NCBI RefSeq assembly: GCF_000993785.3
Contig: NZ_CP009922.3
Span: 620,001-684,000, forward strand
DNA from: Streptomyces xiamenensis
GTDB taxonomy: Bacteria > Actinomycetota > Actinomycetes > Streptomycetales > Streptomycetaceae
Reading direction: 5' to 3'
Length of the DNA: 64,000 nt
A program made the position numbers and the translations under genes. This document shows, piece after piece, positions 15,394 to 23,943 of the stretch. Positions within the stretch are counted from its first letter, which is position 1. The number at the start of each line of letters is the position of its first letter. Under the pieces are notes generated by a model. That model had not been told where the DNA came from. It was given only the letters and a program-made list of their open reading frames with translations, and made no database searches.

Positions 15394-16617
15394 TCAGCGA
15401 CCCGCTGACGCGTGCTCTTCCTCGGGTTGCCGCTCGGCCTCTTCCTTGGCCGCGCGGCCGCCGGGGAGGATCCGGGCCACCCAGTGGGAGCGGCCGGCCA
15501 CCAGGGGTGCGACCACCGCCAGGATGAGTACATAGCTGGCGATGAAGGGCGACAGCCGGGGATCGAGCCCGGCCGTGGCGGCCATGGTGGCGAGGATGAG
15601 GGCGAACTCTCCTCTGGCGAGCAAGGTGGTGCCCACATTGGCCGTGGGTTGCGGTCCGAACCCGTAGATCCGGGCCGCGACGATACCAGCGGTCAGGTTC
15701 ATCGCGACGGTGATCACGACGGCGATCAGCACCGGGACGATGACGGATCCCATGTCGCCCGGGTCGATGGACAGACCGAAGGCGAAGAAGAAGATCGCGG
15801 CGAAGGCGTCCCGCAGCGGATGCACCAGATCGCGGATCCGGCTGCCCGAAGCGGTGCTGCCGAGGATCAGACCGACCATGAAGGCACCGATGGCGTCGGC
15901 CACCCCGAACTTCTCGGAGATGCCCGCCACCAGGACGGCCGCACCGAGGAACGAGATGACGAGCAGCTCGTTGTCCTTGATCGCGAACAGCTTGCCGATG
16001 ACCTTGGTGCCGAACCGGGCGGCCAGGGCGAGCAGCAGCAGGAAGGCGAAGGCCTTGCCGATCTGCAGGGCGGTCTCTCCGAAGCCGTCGGCCCCGGAGA
16101 TGATCGGCTGCAGGGCGGCCAGGTAGAGGGCGAGGAAGATGTCCTCCACCACGATGATGCCCAGGATCGGCTTGGTCTCGGGGTTACCGATGCGCCCGAG
16201 GTCCACCAGGATCTTGGTGACAATCGCGGATGAGGAGATTCCGAGGACACCGGCGAAGACGAACGCCTCCGAGGTGCCCCAGCCCATCATGAAACCGAAG
16301 GCGAGACCCGCGCCCACGTTCAGGGCGAGATACATCCCACCCGCGATGGCCATCTTCTTGCCACCGGTCTTGAGGTCGTCCATGTGGAACTCAAGGCCGA
16401 GGTAGAACAGCAGGAGAACCAGCCCGAGGGCGGAGAGCATCTCCAGGTCGTGCGGGTCGTCGAGCAGGACAAAGCCGGGGGTATTGGGTCCGAGAAGTAT
16501 TCCGGCGAGGATGAACAGCGGGATGGTCGGCAATCCGATGCGGCTGCCAAGGCGAGCCAGGACCGCGGCGGCGACGAAGGCGCCACCCATGGCGAGCAGA
16601 GTGTCAGCATGTCCCAT
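15394..16617 (-). CDS. CPA2-family cation:proton antiporter (KefB-like)
   Basis: 407 aa. ATG at 16617 preceded by AGGTGA; a GTG at 16626 in the same frame lacks a ribosome site. About 12 membrane segments are visible. Family marks: GLPTIPLFILAGILLGPNTPG near residue 28, LFYLGLEFHMDDL near 71, LGISSSAIVTKILVDLGR near 125 and IIVVEDIFLALYLAA near 151 with the conserved acidic pair. The C-terminus is short and charged, with no TrkA nucleotide-binding domain, so regulation must come from elsewhere. It exchanges K+ or Na+ for protons across the membrane. It is convergent with dedA and divergent from spo0M. Confidence 0.9.
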   Translation of the reverse strand: MGHADTLLAMGGAFVAAAVLARLGSRIGLPTIPLFILAGILLGPNTPGFVLLDDPHDLEMLSALGLVLLLFYLGLEFHMDDLKTGGKKMAIAGGMYLALNVGAGLAFGFMMGWGTSEAFVFAGVLGISSSAIVTKILVDLGRIGNPETKPILGIIVVEDIFLALYLAALQPIISGADGFGETALQIGKAFAFLLLLALAARFGTKVIGKLFAIKDNELLVISFLGAAVLVAGISEKFGVADAIGAFMVGLILGSTASGSRIRDLVHPLRDAFAAIFFFAFGLSIDPGDMGSVIVPVLIAVVITVAMNLTAGIVAARIYGFGPQPTANVGTTLLARGEFALILATMAATAGLDPRLSPFIASYVLILAVVAPLVAGRSHWVARILPGGRAAKEEAERQPEEEHASAGR

Positions 16618-17058
16618 GGCCGTCACCTGGGGGGTGTGACGGTCGGGAGCAACGGGAAGCCGATGCGGGCGGGCGTCGTCAAGTGGATGTCTCCTCCTGG
16701 GCGTCCGGACGTCTCGGTCAAGTGAGCGTCAAGAAAGCGTTAATAGTTAGCTTACCAAACCATTTTTTGGTCTGGTTTTCTTCCCGTGACCTGCGTCACG
16801 GGTCATCGGACGCTCACAGGGAGAGACGGACGTCCGAACCGCACCCGGCGATCGCACCCCATGTGCACGGGATGCCCCGATGTGGGCGGCCCGGCCCGCG
16901 TACACAGGGAAACACACACCATGGCCGAAAACTTCCGCGCGCCCGTGCGACGGGAACGGCGACGCGGTGCAGGTTAGTTGTGTTCGTGCCCGGATGTGCA
17001 GTCCCCCCGGGGACGGACGCCCATCCCTCATGAACAACACGAAGGAGAGAACGCCGAC
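16618..17058. other. 441-bp divergent intergenic region, antiporter / spo0M
   Basis: No convincing gene is present. The AT-rich patch 16738-16782 contains an imperfect inverted repeat, ACCAAACCA (16754-16762) and TGGTCTGGT (16768-16776), and should hold the antiporter promoter. A CRP-like palindrome follows at 16783. An 18-codon frame from an ATG at 16921 to TAG at 16977 could be a leader peptide for spo0M, but support is weak. Confidence 0.5.
16783..16802. promoter_or_regulatory. CRP-like palindrome
   Basis: CCCGTGAC (16783-16790), CTGC, GTCACGGG (16795-16802): perfect 8-bp arms. The core GTGA-N6-TCAC is the half-site pattern and spacing of CRP/FNR-family operators. It lies upstream of both divergent genes, 166 nt from the antiporter start and 257 nt from spo0M. 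Binding is inferred. Confidence 0.5.
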
Positions 17059-18129
17059 ATGGTGTTCAAGAAGCTGCTCGGAGCCCTCGGAGTGGGTGGC
17101 CCCACGGTGGACACGGTCCTGGACGGCGGGCCGCAGGGCCTCGCCGTGCTGCCGGGCGGCGCCCTGACCGGACGGGTCGAACTGCGCGGCGGCTCCGCCG
17201 AGACGGACATCAACCACATCACCCTCCACCTCGTCGCCCGCGTCGAGGCCGACGGCCAGGGCGTCGGGGGCCGCGACGCCGAGGGCTTCGTCGCCTTCGA
17301 CCAGATCACGGTCGGCGGCGGATTCCGTCTGGGCCAGGAAGAACAGCGCTCCATCCCCTTCACCGTCCATCTCCCGTGGGAGACCCCCATCACCGAGCTG
17401 TACGGGCAGCCGCTGGGTGTCGTCCTCGGCGTCCGTACCGAACTGTCCGTGTCAGGCGCCAAGGACAAGGGCGACCTCGACCCGATGCGGGTGGCCCCGC
17501 TGCCCCTCCAGGAGAAGATCCTGGAGGCCTTCGGCACCCTCGGCTTCGGCTTCCGCACCGCTGACCTGGAGCTGGGACACATTCCCGGCACCAGTCAGAG
17601 CCTGCCCTTCTACCAGGAGATCGAACTCAACCCGTCGCCCCAGTACGCGCACGTGATGCGCGAGATCGAGGTGACATTCCTCACCACCCCGGCCGGCGTC
17701 GAGGTCGTCCTGGAGGCCGACAAGCGCGGCGGCTTCTTCGGACAGGGCGGGCAGGACACCCTGCTGCGCTTCGGCGCCTCGCACGCGGACGCCGAGCAGC
17801 GTGACTGGACGGCCGAGGTGGCGTCCTGGATCGAGCAGTTGGCCACCCGCCAGCAGCAGCGCGGCGCGATGGGGTACGGCGGCCAGCAGGGCGGCTTCCA
17901 GCAAGGGGGTTACCCGCAGGGTGGCTACCAGCAGGGCTACCCGCAGGGCGGTTACCCGGGGCAGCAGCCGCAGCGCTCCGGGCCCGGGATGGGCGGGGTC
18001 GTCGCGGGTGCGGCGGCCGGTGTCGCGGTCGGCGCCCTCGGCGCCTACGCCATCGGCGAGATGATGGACGGCGACGACGGCGGAGACGTCGAAGCCGCCG
18101 AAGAGGACTTCGGCGGCGACGAGGAGTAA
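17059..18129 (+). CDS. Spo0M-like sporulation protein
   Basis: 356 aa. ATG at 17059 with GGAGAG upstream. The first 235 residues form the arrestin-like Spo0M domain: MVFKKLLGALGVGGPTVDTVL at the start, GRVELRGGSAETDINHITLHLVAR near 40, RSIPFTVHLPWETPITELYG near 98 and FLTTPAGVEVVLEADKRGG near 205. A Gln/Gly/Tyr repeat tract (QGGYPQGGYQQGYPQGG type, about 275-305) and a glycine-zipper-like hydrophobic stretch (GMGGVVAGAAAGVAVGALGAY) lead to an acidic C-terminus. Spo0M proteins influence sporulation and cell division. The repeat and zipper tail could mediate assembly or membrane contact. It stands as a single gene with its own terminator. Confidence 0.88.
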   Translation: MVFKKLLGALGVGGPTVDTVLDGGPQGLAVLPGGALTGRVELRGGSAETDINHITLHLVARVEADGQGVGGRDAEGFVAFDQITVGGGFRLGQEEQRSIPFTVHLPWETPITELYGQPLGVVLGVRTELSVSGAKDKGDLDPMRVAPLPLQEKILEAFGTLGFGFRTADLELGHIPGTSQSLPFYQEIELNPSPQYAHVMREIEVTFLTTPAGVEVVLEADKRGGFFGQGGQDTLLRFGASHADAEQRDWTAEVASWIEQLATRQQQRGAMGYGGQQGGFQQGGYPQGGYQQGYPQGGYPGQQPQRSGPGMGGVVAGAAAGVAVGALGAYAIGEMMDGDDGGDVEAAEEDFGGDEE

Positions 18130-18140
18130 GCGGGCCGGGC

Positions 18141-18184
18141 GGGTGGGGGCACGCGGCGGCGCGAACCGCTCCGTGCCCCCACCC
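18141..18184. terminator. Bidirectional terminator, spo0M / GH9 cellulase
   Basis: A perfect 13-bp stem, GGGTGGGGGCACG (18141-18153) with CGTGCCCCCACCC (18172-18184), lies between convergent genes. Confidence 0.75.
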
Positions 18185-18222
18185 CCGGACGGCCGGATCG
18201 CGCCAGCCGGCCGGTCAGCCCA

Positions 18223-20547
18223 TCAGCCGGTCAGGTCGTCCGCGAAGGACGCCACCCAGGCCAGCGGGGCGTTCCAGTTGATGGTGACCTCGTTGGTCGC
18301 GTACGACTCGATGTGGTCGATGTAACACATCGCCGGGGCGCAGCCGGCCAGCCGCTCCTCCGCGACCGGATCCTGGAGCTCCTGGTTGGGGCCGCCGGCC
18401 ACGCTGCCGGGCGGCGGGTTCGGGAGCGCGGGGTTCAGCTGGTTCGCCCAGAACCGGTGGTGCTGGTTCTGCGCGTACCGCTCGCCGTACCCGGTGACGT
18501 ACGACAGGTTCAGCGGGTTGGCGCCCAGCAGGTAGTCGAAGCCGCGCAGCAGCGCGTCCCGGTGGGCGGGATCGCCGGCCAGATCGTAAGCGGTGCCGAG
18601 CACCACCATGTTGTTGAGGACCTGGCTGTTGGAGCCCCAGAAGTAACCGCCGCCGTCCGGCGAGTCGTAGGGCACCCCGTACGCCGAGCCCGCCGAGTCG
18701 GCCGCGAACCCGTCCGCCGCCTCGATCAGCAAAGCACGCACGGCCGCCAGTTCGGCGGCCGGCAGCTCGCTGTCCACGGTGGCCAGGCTCAGCGCGCCCA
18801 GACCGGCCGTGGACTGCCAGGAGAGCCCGTTGCGCGGGAAGACCGCGTCGACGTCACCGTGCAGCTCCGAGCCGAGCAGCGCCTGGCGGTAGCTGTCCTC
18901 GCCCGTGGTGACGAAGAGTTCGGCCGCCGCCCAGTAGAACTCGTCCCGGACGTCGGAGTCCTCGTACGCGCCACCGCCCTGCCCGTCGGTCGGGGGGGCG
19001 TACCGCTCCGGGTTCGCCAGCGCCGCCTGCCAGGCCGTGGTGGCCGTGCTCGCGCAGCGGTCGGCGAACTCCGCGTCGTAGGGCGCGTACAGCCGGGCAC
19101 ACTGCGCCGCCGCTGCCGCCAGGTTGAGCGTGGCGGCGGTGGACGGCGGGGCCAGCTCGCGCGGCTGCGGGTCCTGGTCGGGACGCAGCGGAAGGCCGGT
19201 CCACTCGCGGTCGTGCAGCTTGTGGTGCGCCATGCCGGCCAGCGGCTCACCGGCCGGGACCTGCATCCGCAGCAGGAACTCCAACTGCCAGCGCGCCTCG
19301 TCCAGAATGTCCGGGACACCGTTGCCCTGCTCGGGGATGGCGAGGGTGCCGTCCCCCAGCGCGTCGCCGTCGGCGCCGTCGGCGGTCAGGGTGCGCTCGT
19401 AGGAGGACATCAGCTGGGCCACCGAGATACCGCCGTTGACGACGTACTTGCCGTGGTCGCCCGCGTCGTACCAGCCGCCGTGCGCGTCCAGGGTGTAGTC
19501 GCACTGCCCGGGGCGGCAGGGCACCTCGAAGTCACCCTGGTTGGCGCCCTCGTTCAGGTGCCCGGCAGGGCGGGCGTACTGCTCCCCGACGTACTGCGCC
19601 TCGATCTCGATGCCACTGCGGTTGTGGTAGAAGTACGCCAGCGCGTCGGTGCGCAGCGTCGAGTAGAGGTCGTCGCCGATGGCGAACGGCTCGCTCACCT
19701 CCCCGTCGACCGCGACCGTGTACCCCTCCCCCGGTTCGGCGAACGCCCCCAGGTCGAAGGTGTGGACGTGCTGCTCGGAGGTGGGGTCGACGCCGACGGG
19801 AGTGGTGCTGCCGGTGGCCCGCTCCGTGCCGTCCGCGTCGCGCAGTGACCAGCTCAGGGGTGAGGTGGCGTCGCTGACCAGGGTGCCCCGCTTGGGCCCT
19901 TCGGTGAGGTAGCCGACCTGGTTGACGCGCACCGGCGATCCGGTGTCCGGCTCGTACACGGGGGGTTCGGCGCCGCCGCGCAGCGAGACGTCGTCCAGAC
20001 AGAAGGTGTACGGCTGCTGGTGACCGCCGAGTTGGAAGGCCAGCTGGGCGGCGGTGTTGTCGCTCTTGGCCGTGAAGACGTGGGTGACCGGCTCGGGGTC
20101 GGACCCGATGGGGTCCACGGCGGCCAGCTCGGTGGTCCAGGGCTCCTCGGCCAGTTGGACGAGGCTGCGGATGGCGACCGGGGCGGAGGCGGTCGCGGTG
20201 TAGGTGAGGGCGTACGTCTCGCCCTCGGTGAGCGGAAGATCGTCCTGCCCGATGATGGCGTCCCAGGCGTTCAGGGTGCCGCCGGGCACGTCGGCGCACA
20301 GCTGTCCGTCGACGACGGCGGCGGGGCTTCCCGGGGTCCACCACCAGGGGGCGGTGCCGTTCGAGAAGTCGCCGTTGACGATGAGTTCGGGTCCCTCGTC
20401 GGCGCCGGTGGCCTGGAGGGCGTGGGGGCTGCTGTCGGCGCTGGCGGTGGCCGAGACGGCGACCAGCGAACCGGCGAGCAGGGCGGTGACACCGGCGATG
20501 ACGGGCAGCCGGCGTCTGCGATGGCGTCCGGAAGGTGCTGAGGACAC
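18223..20547 (-). CDS. Secreted GH9 endoglucanase (cellulase) with N-terminal CBM4-like and Ig-like domains
   Basis: 774 aa. GTG start at 20547 with GGAAGGA 8 nt upstream. A basic, hydrophobic signal peptide (RHRRRRLPVIAGVTALLAG) occupies residues 8-40. Domain order: carbohydrate-binding CBM4/9-like (ELIVNGDFSNGTAPWWWTPG, about 55-195), CelD-type Ig domain (VRVNQVGYL, about 205-295) and the GH9 (alpha/alpha)6 catalytic domain. The catalytic acid pair is in GGWYDAGDHGKYVV; the C-terminal signatures are YVTGYGERYAQNQHHRFWA and the acid-bearing HIESYATNEVTINWNAPLAW. It hydrolyses beta-1,4-glucan outside the cell. A perfect CebR operator lies 43 nt upstream, so induction by cello-oligosaccharides is expected. 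Confidence 0.93.
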   Translation of the reverse strand: MSSAPSGRHRRRRLPVIAGVTALLAGSLVAVSATASADSSPHALQATGADEGPELIVNGDFSNGTAPWWWTPGSPAAVVDGQLCADVPGGTLNAWDAIIGQDDLPLTEGETYALTYTATASAPVAIRSLVQLAEEPWTTELAAVDPIGSDPEPVTHVFTAKSDNTAAQLAFQLGGHQQPYTFCLDDVSLRGGAEPPVYEPDTGSPVRVNQVGYLTEGPKRGTLVSDATSPLSWSLRDADGTERATGSTTPVGVDPTSEQHVHTFDLGAFAEPGEGYTVAVDGEVSEPFAIGDDLYSTLRTDALAYFYHNRSGIEIEAQYVGEQYARPAGHLNEGANQGDFEVPCRPGQCDYTLDAHGGWYDAGDHGKYVVNGGISVAQLMSSYERTLTADGADGDALGDGTLAIPEQGNGVPDILDEARWQLEFLLRMQVPAGEPLAGMAHHKLHDREWTGLPLRPDQDPQPRELAPPSTAATLNLAAAAAQCARLYAPYDAEFADRCASTATTAWQAALANPERYAPPTDGQGGGAYEDSDVRDEFYWAAAELFVTTGEDSYRQALLGSELHGDVDAVFPRNGLSWQSTAGLGALSLATVDSELPAAELAAVRALLIEAADGFAADSAGSAYGVPYDSPDGGGYFWGSNSQVLNNMVVLGTAYDLAGDPAHRDALLRGFDYLLGANPLNLSYVTGYGERYAQNQHHRFWANQLNPALPNPPPGSVAGGPNQELQDPVAEERLAGCAPAMCYIDHIESYATNEVTINWNAPLAWVASFADDLTG

Positions 20548-20589
20548 GGCTCTTGTCCTTCCACGGATGGGTGGGGGGTGGGAGCTCCA

Positions 20590-20603
20590 TGGGAGCGCTC
20601 CCA
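20590..20603. promoter_or_regulatory. CebR operator (14-bp palindrome) upstream of the GH9 cellulase
   Basis: TGGGAGCGCTCCCA is the exact consensus of the cellobiose/cellotriose-responsive repressor CebR known in Streptomyces. It is centred about 49 nt upstream of the cellulase GTG, where it would block promoter access or early elongation. The rest of the gap (20604-20870) shows nothing I can name. Confidence 0.88.
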
Positions 20604-20870
20604 ATGCATCCTGGGGGCGACCCCGTGCCCCGTCAAGGAGTCGCGCGGGCGCCGCATGCGTCCGGGGGGACGTCATGCGCCGTCACGTGGCGCTCCGGGC
20701 TTCCACCGCGAAGACCGCCCCGCAGCCACCGTCGTGGGCCGGCACCCCGGGATGCTCGGGTGCCGGCTACCGCGCCGACGCGGCGCCGAGTGCGGAGACT
20801 GCGCGGTGGGTCGACCGATCCTCCGTCGCCCCGCGGCCGCCACATCGAGCAGTTGCTGGGGCGGCCCACG

Positions 20871-21221
20871 TCACGTCAGTGCGGTCTGACACTCCTCGCA
20901 CCGCCGTACCGCCTGCCGGGCGGTGTTCCCCTCGGTGGCGGTCGCCGGAAAGCTGTCGCTCAATCGGTCCCAGAGCCCGGCCGGAGGTGTGGGGATCCAG
21001 CCCCAGCGAGGCGCGGTCACCAGTTCCTCGGTCAGGTGCGTACAGGCTCCGGGAAGGTGCGCGTAGCGTGTCGGGGAGATCAGAATCGTGTCCACGGGGA
21101 AGCGCCGCCACTCCCGACGGGGCGAGGCCGAGGGATCTTCTTTCGGCGCGGATCCGTCGATCGGGCAGGCACAGCCCATTCCGATGACGAAGTCACACCG
21201 GTCACAACGTACTTCTGTCAT
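20871..21221 (-). CDS. Hypothetical protein with an N-terminal cysteine cluster
   Basis: 116 aa. ATG at 21221 with GAGG upstream. The N-terminus has C-x2-C (CDRC, residues 6-9), then CAC at 18-20; a further C-x2-C (RRCEECQTALT) closes the protein, so a zinc ribbon built from both ends is plausible. The middle contains PVDTILISPTRYAHLPGACTHL. There is no signal or membrane segment. It stands alone, 185 bp downstream of DUF4291 on the same strand. I do not recognise the family. Confidence 0.6.
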   Translation of the reverse strand: MTEVRCDRCDFVIGMGCACPIDGSAPKEDPSASPRREWRRFPVDTILISPTRYAHLPGACTHLTEELVTAPRWGWIPTPPAGLWDRLSDSFPATATEGNTARQAVRRCEECQTALT

Positions 21222-21406
21222 GATGCCGCCTCACTCTGCGTCGTACCGAACCCCTCACGATAGACGCATCGCTCATGACACGCTGTGACGCGATGATGCG
21301 ACGACCAGCACTGATGTCCCGGCGATGGACGCAATCCCGGCCCTCGCCGATGTGGCGTGCTCAGTCTTCCGCCGACCGCGCGGGCCCTCCGTGCGCGGGC
21401 GGGCGG

Positions 21407-22042
21407 TCAGGTGCTCGGTACGCGGTCCGGGGCGGGGCCGACCGGGAGTTCGGGGCGGAGGTGGCGCAGGAATCCGTCGGGCACGGGGTAGGGACGTTCC
21501 TCGGGCAGCAGAGCGCGAGCCGCGTCCAGCTCTCCGACCCGTACGTGGGCGTGGACGGTGTGCGCGAGGTCGGTGACGTCCGTGATGGAGACCGTCCACG
21601 CGTCGGCGTAACGGTGCGCGGCCTCGCCGGTGAGGCCGAGTTGCAGAGAACGGTGGGGCAACGGGTTCAGCCGCAGGTCGCGTTCGGGGTCCCACTGCAC
21701 CCGGGCCGGAGTCTCGCGCAACTGCCGTTTCCAGGTGGCGTGGTCGGGGTGGATCCCGGACGCGTAGTGGGACAGGCAGGCGTGCTCCAGCGCCCACTCG
21801 AAGCCCTCGCGGGTGATCTCGACTGCGAGGACGGTCTCCTGATCGTTCTTGGTGCCCCAGCCGCAGCGGTACATCATCCACAGGAAGGACGGTTTGATCC
21901 ACGTCATCCGGTCCCGTTTCCAGGTCGCGGGGAATCGTCCCTCCCGGGCGGCGGGCAGGCCGATGGCCGGTGCGTACGCCTGGTAGACGGTGACCGTGGT
22001 GGCGGTGTGCTGGGCGCGGATCTCGTACGTGGGTGTGGTCAC
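21407..22042 (-). CDS. DUF4291-family protein
   Basis: 211 aa. GTG at 22042 (TTPTYEIRAQH) is chosen because DUF4291 proteins begin with an I/R-R-A pattern there; the frame is open further upstream, and the ribosome site (TGGG) is weak. Family marks: VYQAYAPAIGLPA near residue 19, KRDRMTWIKPSFLWMMYRCGWG near residue 41 and REGFEWALEHACLSHY near residue 78. The family is widespread, probably soluble, and has no proven biochemical function. The neighbours do not suggest a pathway. Confidence 0.85.
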   Translation of the reverse strand: MTTPTYEIRAQHTATTVTVYQAYAPAIGLPAAREGRFPATWKRDRMTWIKPSFLWMMYRCGWGTKNDQETVLAVEITREGFEWALEHACLSHYASGIHPDHATWKRQLRETPARVQWDPERDLRLNPLPHRSLQLGLTGEAAHRYADAWTVSITDVTDLAHTVHAHVRVGELDAARALLPEERPYPVPDGFLRHLRPELPVGPAPDRVPST

Positions 22043-22190
22043 AGCGCCCAGCGTGGTGACATCTGGCGACCGACGCCATCGAATTACCGGGCACGCCGGC
22101 TTGTTGAGCCTCCTCCGATGCACGCGTGGGGAAGCCGGACGCATCGGCCCGGCTCCTCCACGGCGCGCGTCACCGGCAGCCGGAGAACGC

Positions 22191-22391
22191 TCAGACCACG
22201 CGATCGGCGACCCCGGACACGAAAGCCGACCAGGCACCGGCACGGACGATCAGAACCGGGCCGCGTCCTTCGTGCTTGCTGTCCCGCGCCATCACCTGAC
22301 CACCAAGGAACGCCGCTTCCACGCAGTTCCCGTTTCCGTTGCTGTAGCTGGATTTCCTCCACTGCGCGTGTCGCACATCAACCCTGTCCAT
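22191..22391 (-). CDS. DUF397 protein paired with XRE regulator
   Basis: 66 aa. ATG at 22391 lies inside the end of the XRE gene (14-nt overlap). It shows the DUF397 signature AQWRKSSYSNGNGNCVEAA followed by VLIVRAGAWSAFVSGV. DUF397 proteins are small partners of XRE/DUF5753 regulators across Streptomyces. Some members of such pairs influence development and antibiotic production or act in toxin-antitoxin-like fashion; no specific role can be read here. Confidence 0.88.
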   Translation of the reverse strand: MDRVDVRHAQWRKSSYSNGNGNCVEAAFLGGQVMARDSKHEGRGPVLIVRAGAWSAFVSGVADRVV

Positions 22392-23265
22392 AGCTCCCTG
22401 CCACCTCAGCGATCAGCACTCTCGACGCCCGCTCATCGAGCGCCGTCTCCCACGTTCCCTCGAACGCCTGCTCGTACTGCTGTACTTCCCTCGGCTTGTC
22501 CAGATACAAGCCTCCCGTATAGCCATCCGCGTACACGGTCGGCGGCTCCGAGTCGTTCCCGTCAGCGTTGAGGGGGAAGCGCAGAATCACGAAAGGTCCC
22601 GTGACGAGTCCCGCATGGGCTCCCGCCACGAACGGGACCACGCGCACCGTGATGTGTGGGAGTCCGGACATGTAGATGAGATGGGCCAGTTGCTCGACCA
22701 TCACACTGTCCCCGCCGATGGGCCGTCGGAGTACCGCCTCGCTGAGAGCGACACGCAGCTCCGGTGGGTCGGTGACCCGGGTGAGCAACGACTGTCGCTC
22801 GACGCGCAGGCGTACCCGGCCTTCAAGCTCCTCCTCGCTTATCCCGCGAAGGTGAACGCGGATGATCTCGCGCGCGTAACGCTCCGTCTGGAGCAGCCCC
22901 GGCACGACCTCGTTCTCGTAGGTAGCGAGACGCGTCGCCGCCTCTTCGAGTCCGACGTACACGTCGAATCCCTCCGGGATCACATCACCGTAGGCATGCC
23001 ACCATCCCCGCGCCTTGGTCTCCTTGGCCAGCCCCATCAGTGCCTCGGTGAGATCCGATGGAGCGCCGTAGACGAAGCACATGGCCTGAACATCGAGACT
23101 GCGCAGTGGGGTTTGTCCGGTCTCGATGCGCCACATCTTGGCCTCGGACCACTCCAGCTTGCGAGCGGCCGCACGCACCGTGAGCCGCGCCCGACTCCGC
23201 AGTTCTCTGAGATTCCGGCCGAGTTGGCGTCGTGGCACCGTCGATCCAGTGGGCCCTGCGACCAT
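22378..23265 (-). CDS. XRE-family regulator with DUF5753 domain
   Basis: 295 aa. ATG at 23265 (MVAGPTGSTVPRRQLGRNL) with GAAGGGG 6 nt upstream; an upstream start at 23307 lacks a site. The helix-turn-helix lies at about residues 15-70 (RNLRELRSRARLTVRAAARK, then SEAKMWRIETGQ). The DUF5753 domain follows, with VVPGLLQTERYAREIIRVH near residue 120 and RQSLLTR, LSEAVLRRPIG and PHITVRVVPFVAGAHAGL. It binds DNA and is functionally linked to the overlapping DUF397 gene. It is a paralogue of the regulator at 37238. Confidence 0.9.
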   Translation of the reverse strand: MVAGPTGSTVPRRQLGRNLRELRSRARLTVRAAARKLEWSEAKMWRIETGQTPLRSLDVQAMCFVYGAPSDLTEALMGLAKETKARGWWHAYGDVIPEGFDVYVGLEEAATRLATYENEVVPGLLQTERYAREIIRVHLRGISEEELEGRVRLRVERQSLLTRVTDPPELRVALSEAVLRRPIGGDSVMVEQLAHLIYMSGLPHITVRVVPFVAGAHAGLVTGPFVILRFPLNADGNDSEPPTVYADGYTGGLYLDKPREVQQYEQAFEGTWETALDERASRVLIAEVAGSYGQG

Positions 23266-23551
23266 CCTTCGCCCCTTCACTGACTCGCCATGAGAGATTC
23301 CCGCCACTCACGATGCAAGCAGTCACGTACCCGCCATACAAGACGAATCATCAGTTCGAGACTATTACCGCGATGAATCGTCACGAAGTCTTGCACCGTG
23401 CATGGTCGCACCGGCACTCTGGCGATGCCGTCGCTCGGTGTACAAGTGCCGTGACTTCGCGTCACTTTGACGCGCCATCGGTGCCGCACTGCTCCGCGTC
23501 GGCCGGCACGTGCCCGGCTGCGCCGGGCTGATCCATGGCAGGTGAACCCTG

Positions 23552-23734
23552 GTGCACACCGTGAATCCGGAGCGAGTACAGGACGGCGAGGAGCCGGACG
23601 AGGCCGAAGAGCTGCCGCCGGAGGATGACGATCACGCCGAACTGCGGGAGATGGTCCGGCACATCAACGCTTCCAGTGAGACCGGGCTCGGCATCAAGAG
23701 CGGTGGCCGGGCGCTCGGTGGGGGTGTGCGGTGA
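23552..23734 (+). CDS. Small acidic protein, first of three coupled unknown genes
   Basis: 60 aa. GTG at 23552 with AGGTGA upstream. The sequence is strongly acidic in the middle (GEEPDEAEELPPEDDDHAEL) with a short helix REMVRHINAS and a Gly-rich end. Its stop overlaps the next gene start (GTGA). The 286-bp gap upstream to the XRE gene contains the arms GTGAC/GTCAC at 23451-23465. No family is recognised; coupling and position support a real gene. Confidence 0.55.
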   Translation: MHTVNPERVQDGEEPDEAEELPPEDDDHAELREMVRHINASSETGLGIKSGGRALGGGVR

Positions 23735-23943
23735 GCGGGTGGCCCGAGGCGGTGGAGATCACCGCCGAGACCGTACTGGTCGGGGATGTGATCTCGGTCG
23801 GCGGCCGGCCGCTGGTGGTGGTCGATCTGGTGCTGACGACCCGGGGCGGGCGGCGGCTGGAGTTCGCCACCGGGGAGGCGCTGACGCTGCACTCCCGGTC
23901 GCGGCTGAACGCGACCCGCACGAGCGGCCGGGGACGCCGGTGA
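23731..23943 (+). CDS. Small beta-rich protein, second of three coupled unknown genes
   Basis: 70 aa. GTG at 23731 in a GTGA overlap with the previous stop. The sequence alternates hydrophobic and polar residues (TAETVLVGDVISVGGRPLVVVDLVLTT in outline), suggesting a small beta-barrel, and ends with a basic tail. The ending of the strand pattern (GGRRLEFATGEALTLHSRS) resembles small nucleic-acid-binding or SH3-like folds, but this is only a shape argument. Its stop overlaps the next start. Confidence 0.55.
   Translation: MSGWPEAVEITAETVLVGDVISVGGRPLVVVDLVLTTRGGRRLEFATGEALTLHSRSRLNATRTSGRGRR

Noticed and set aside
16921-16977. 18-codon leader peptide before spo0M
   Set aside because: Weak ribosome site, basic low-complexity product and no attenuator structure.
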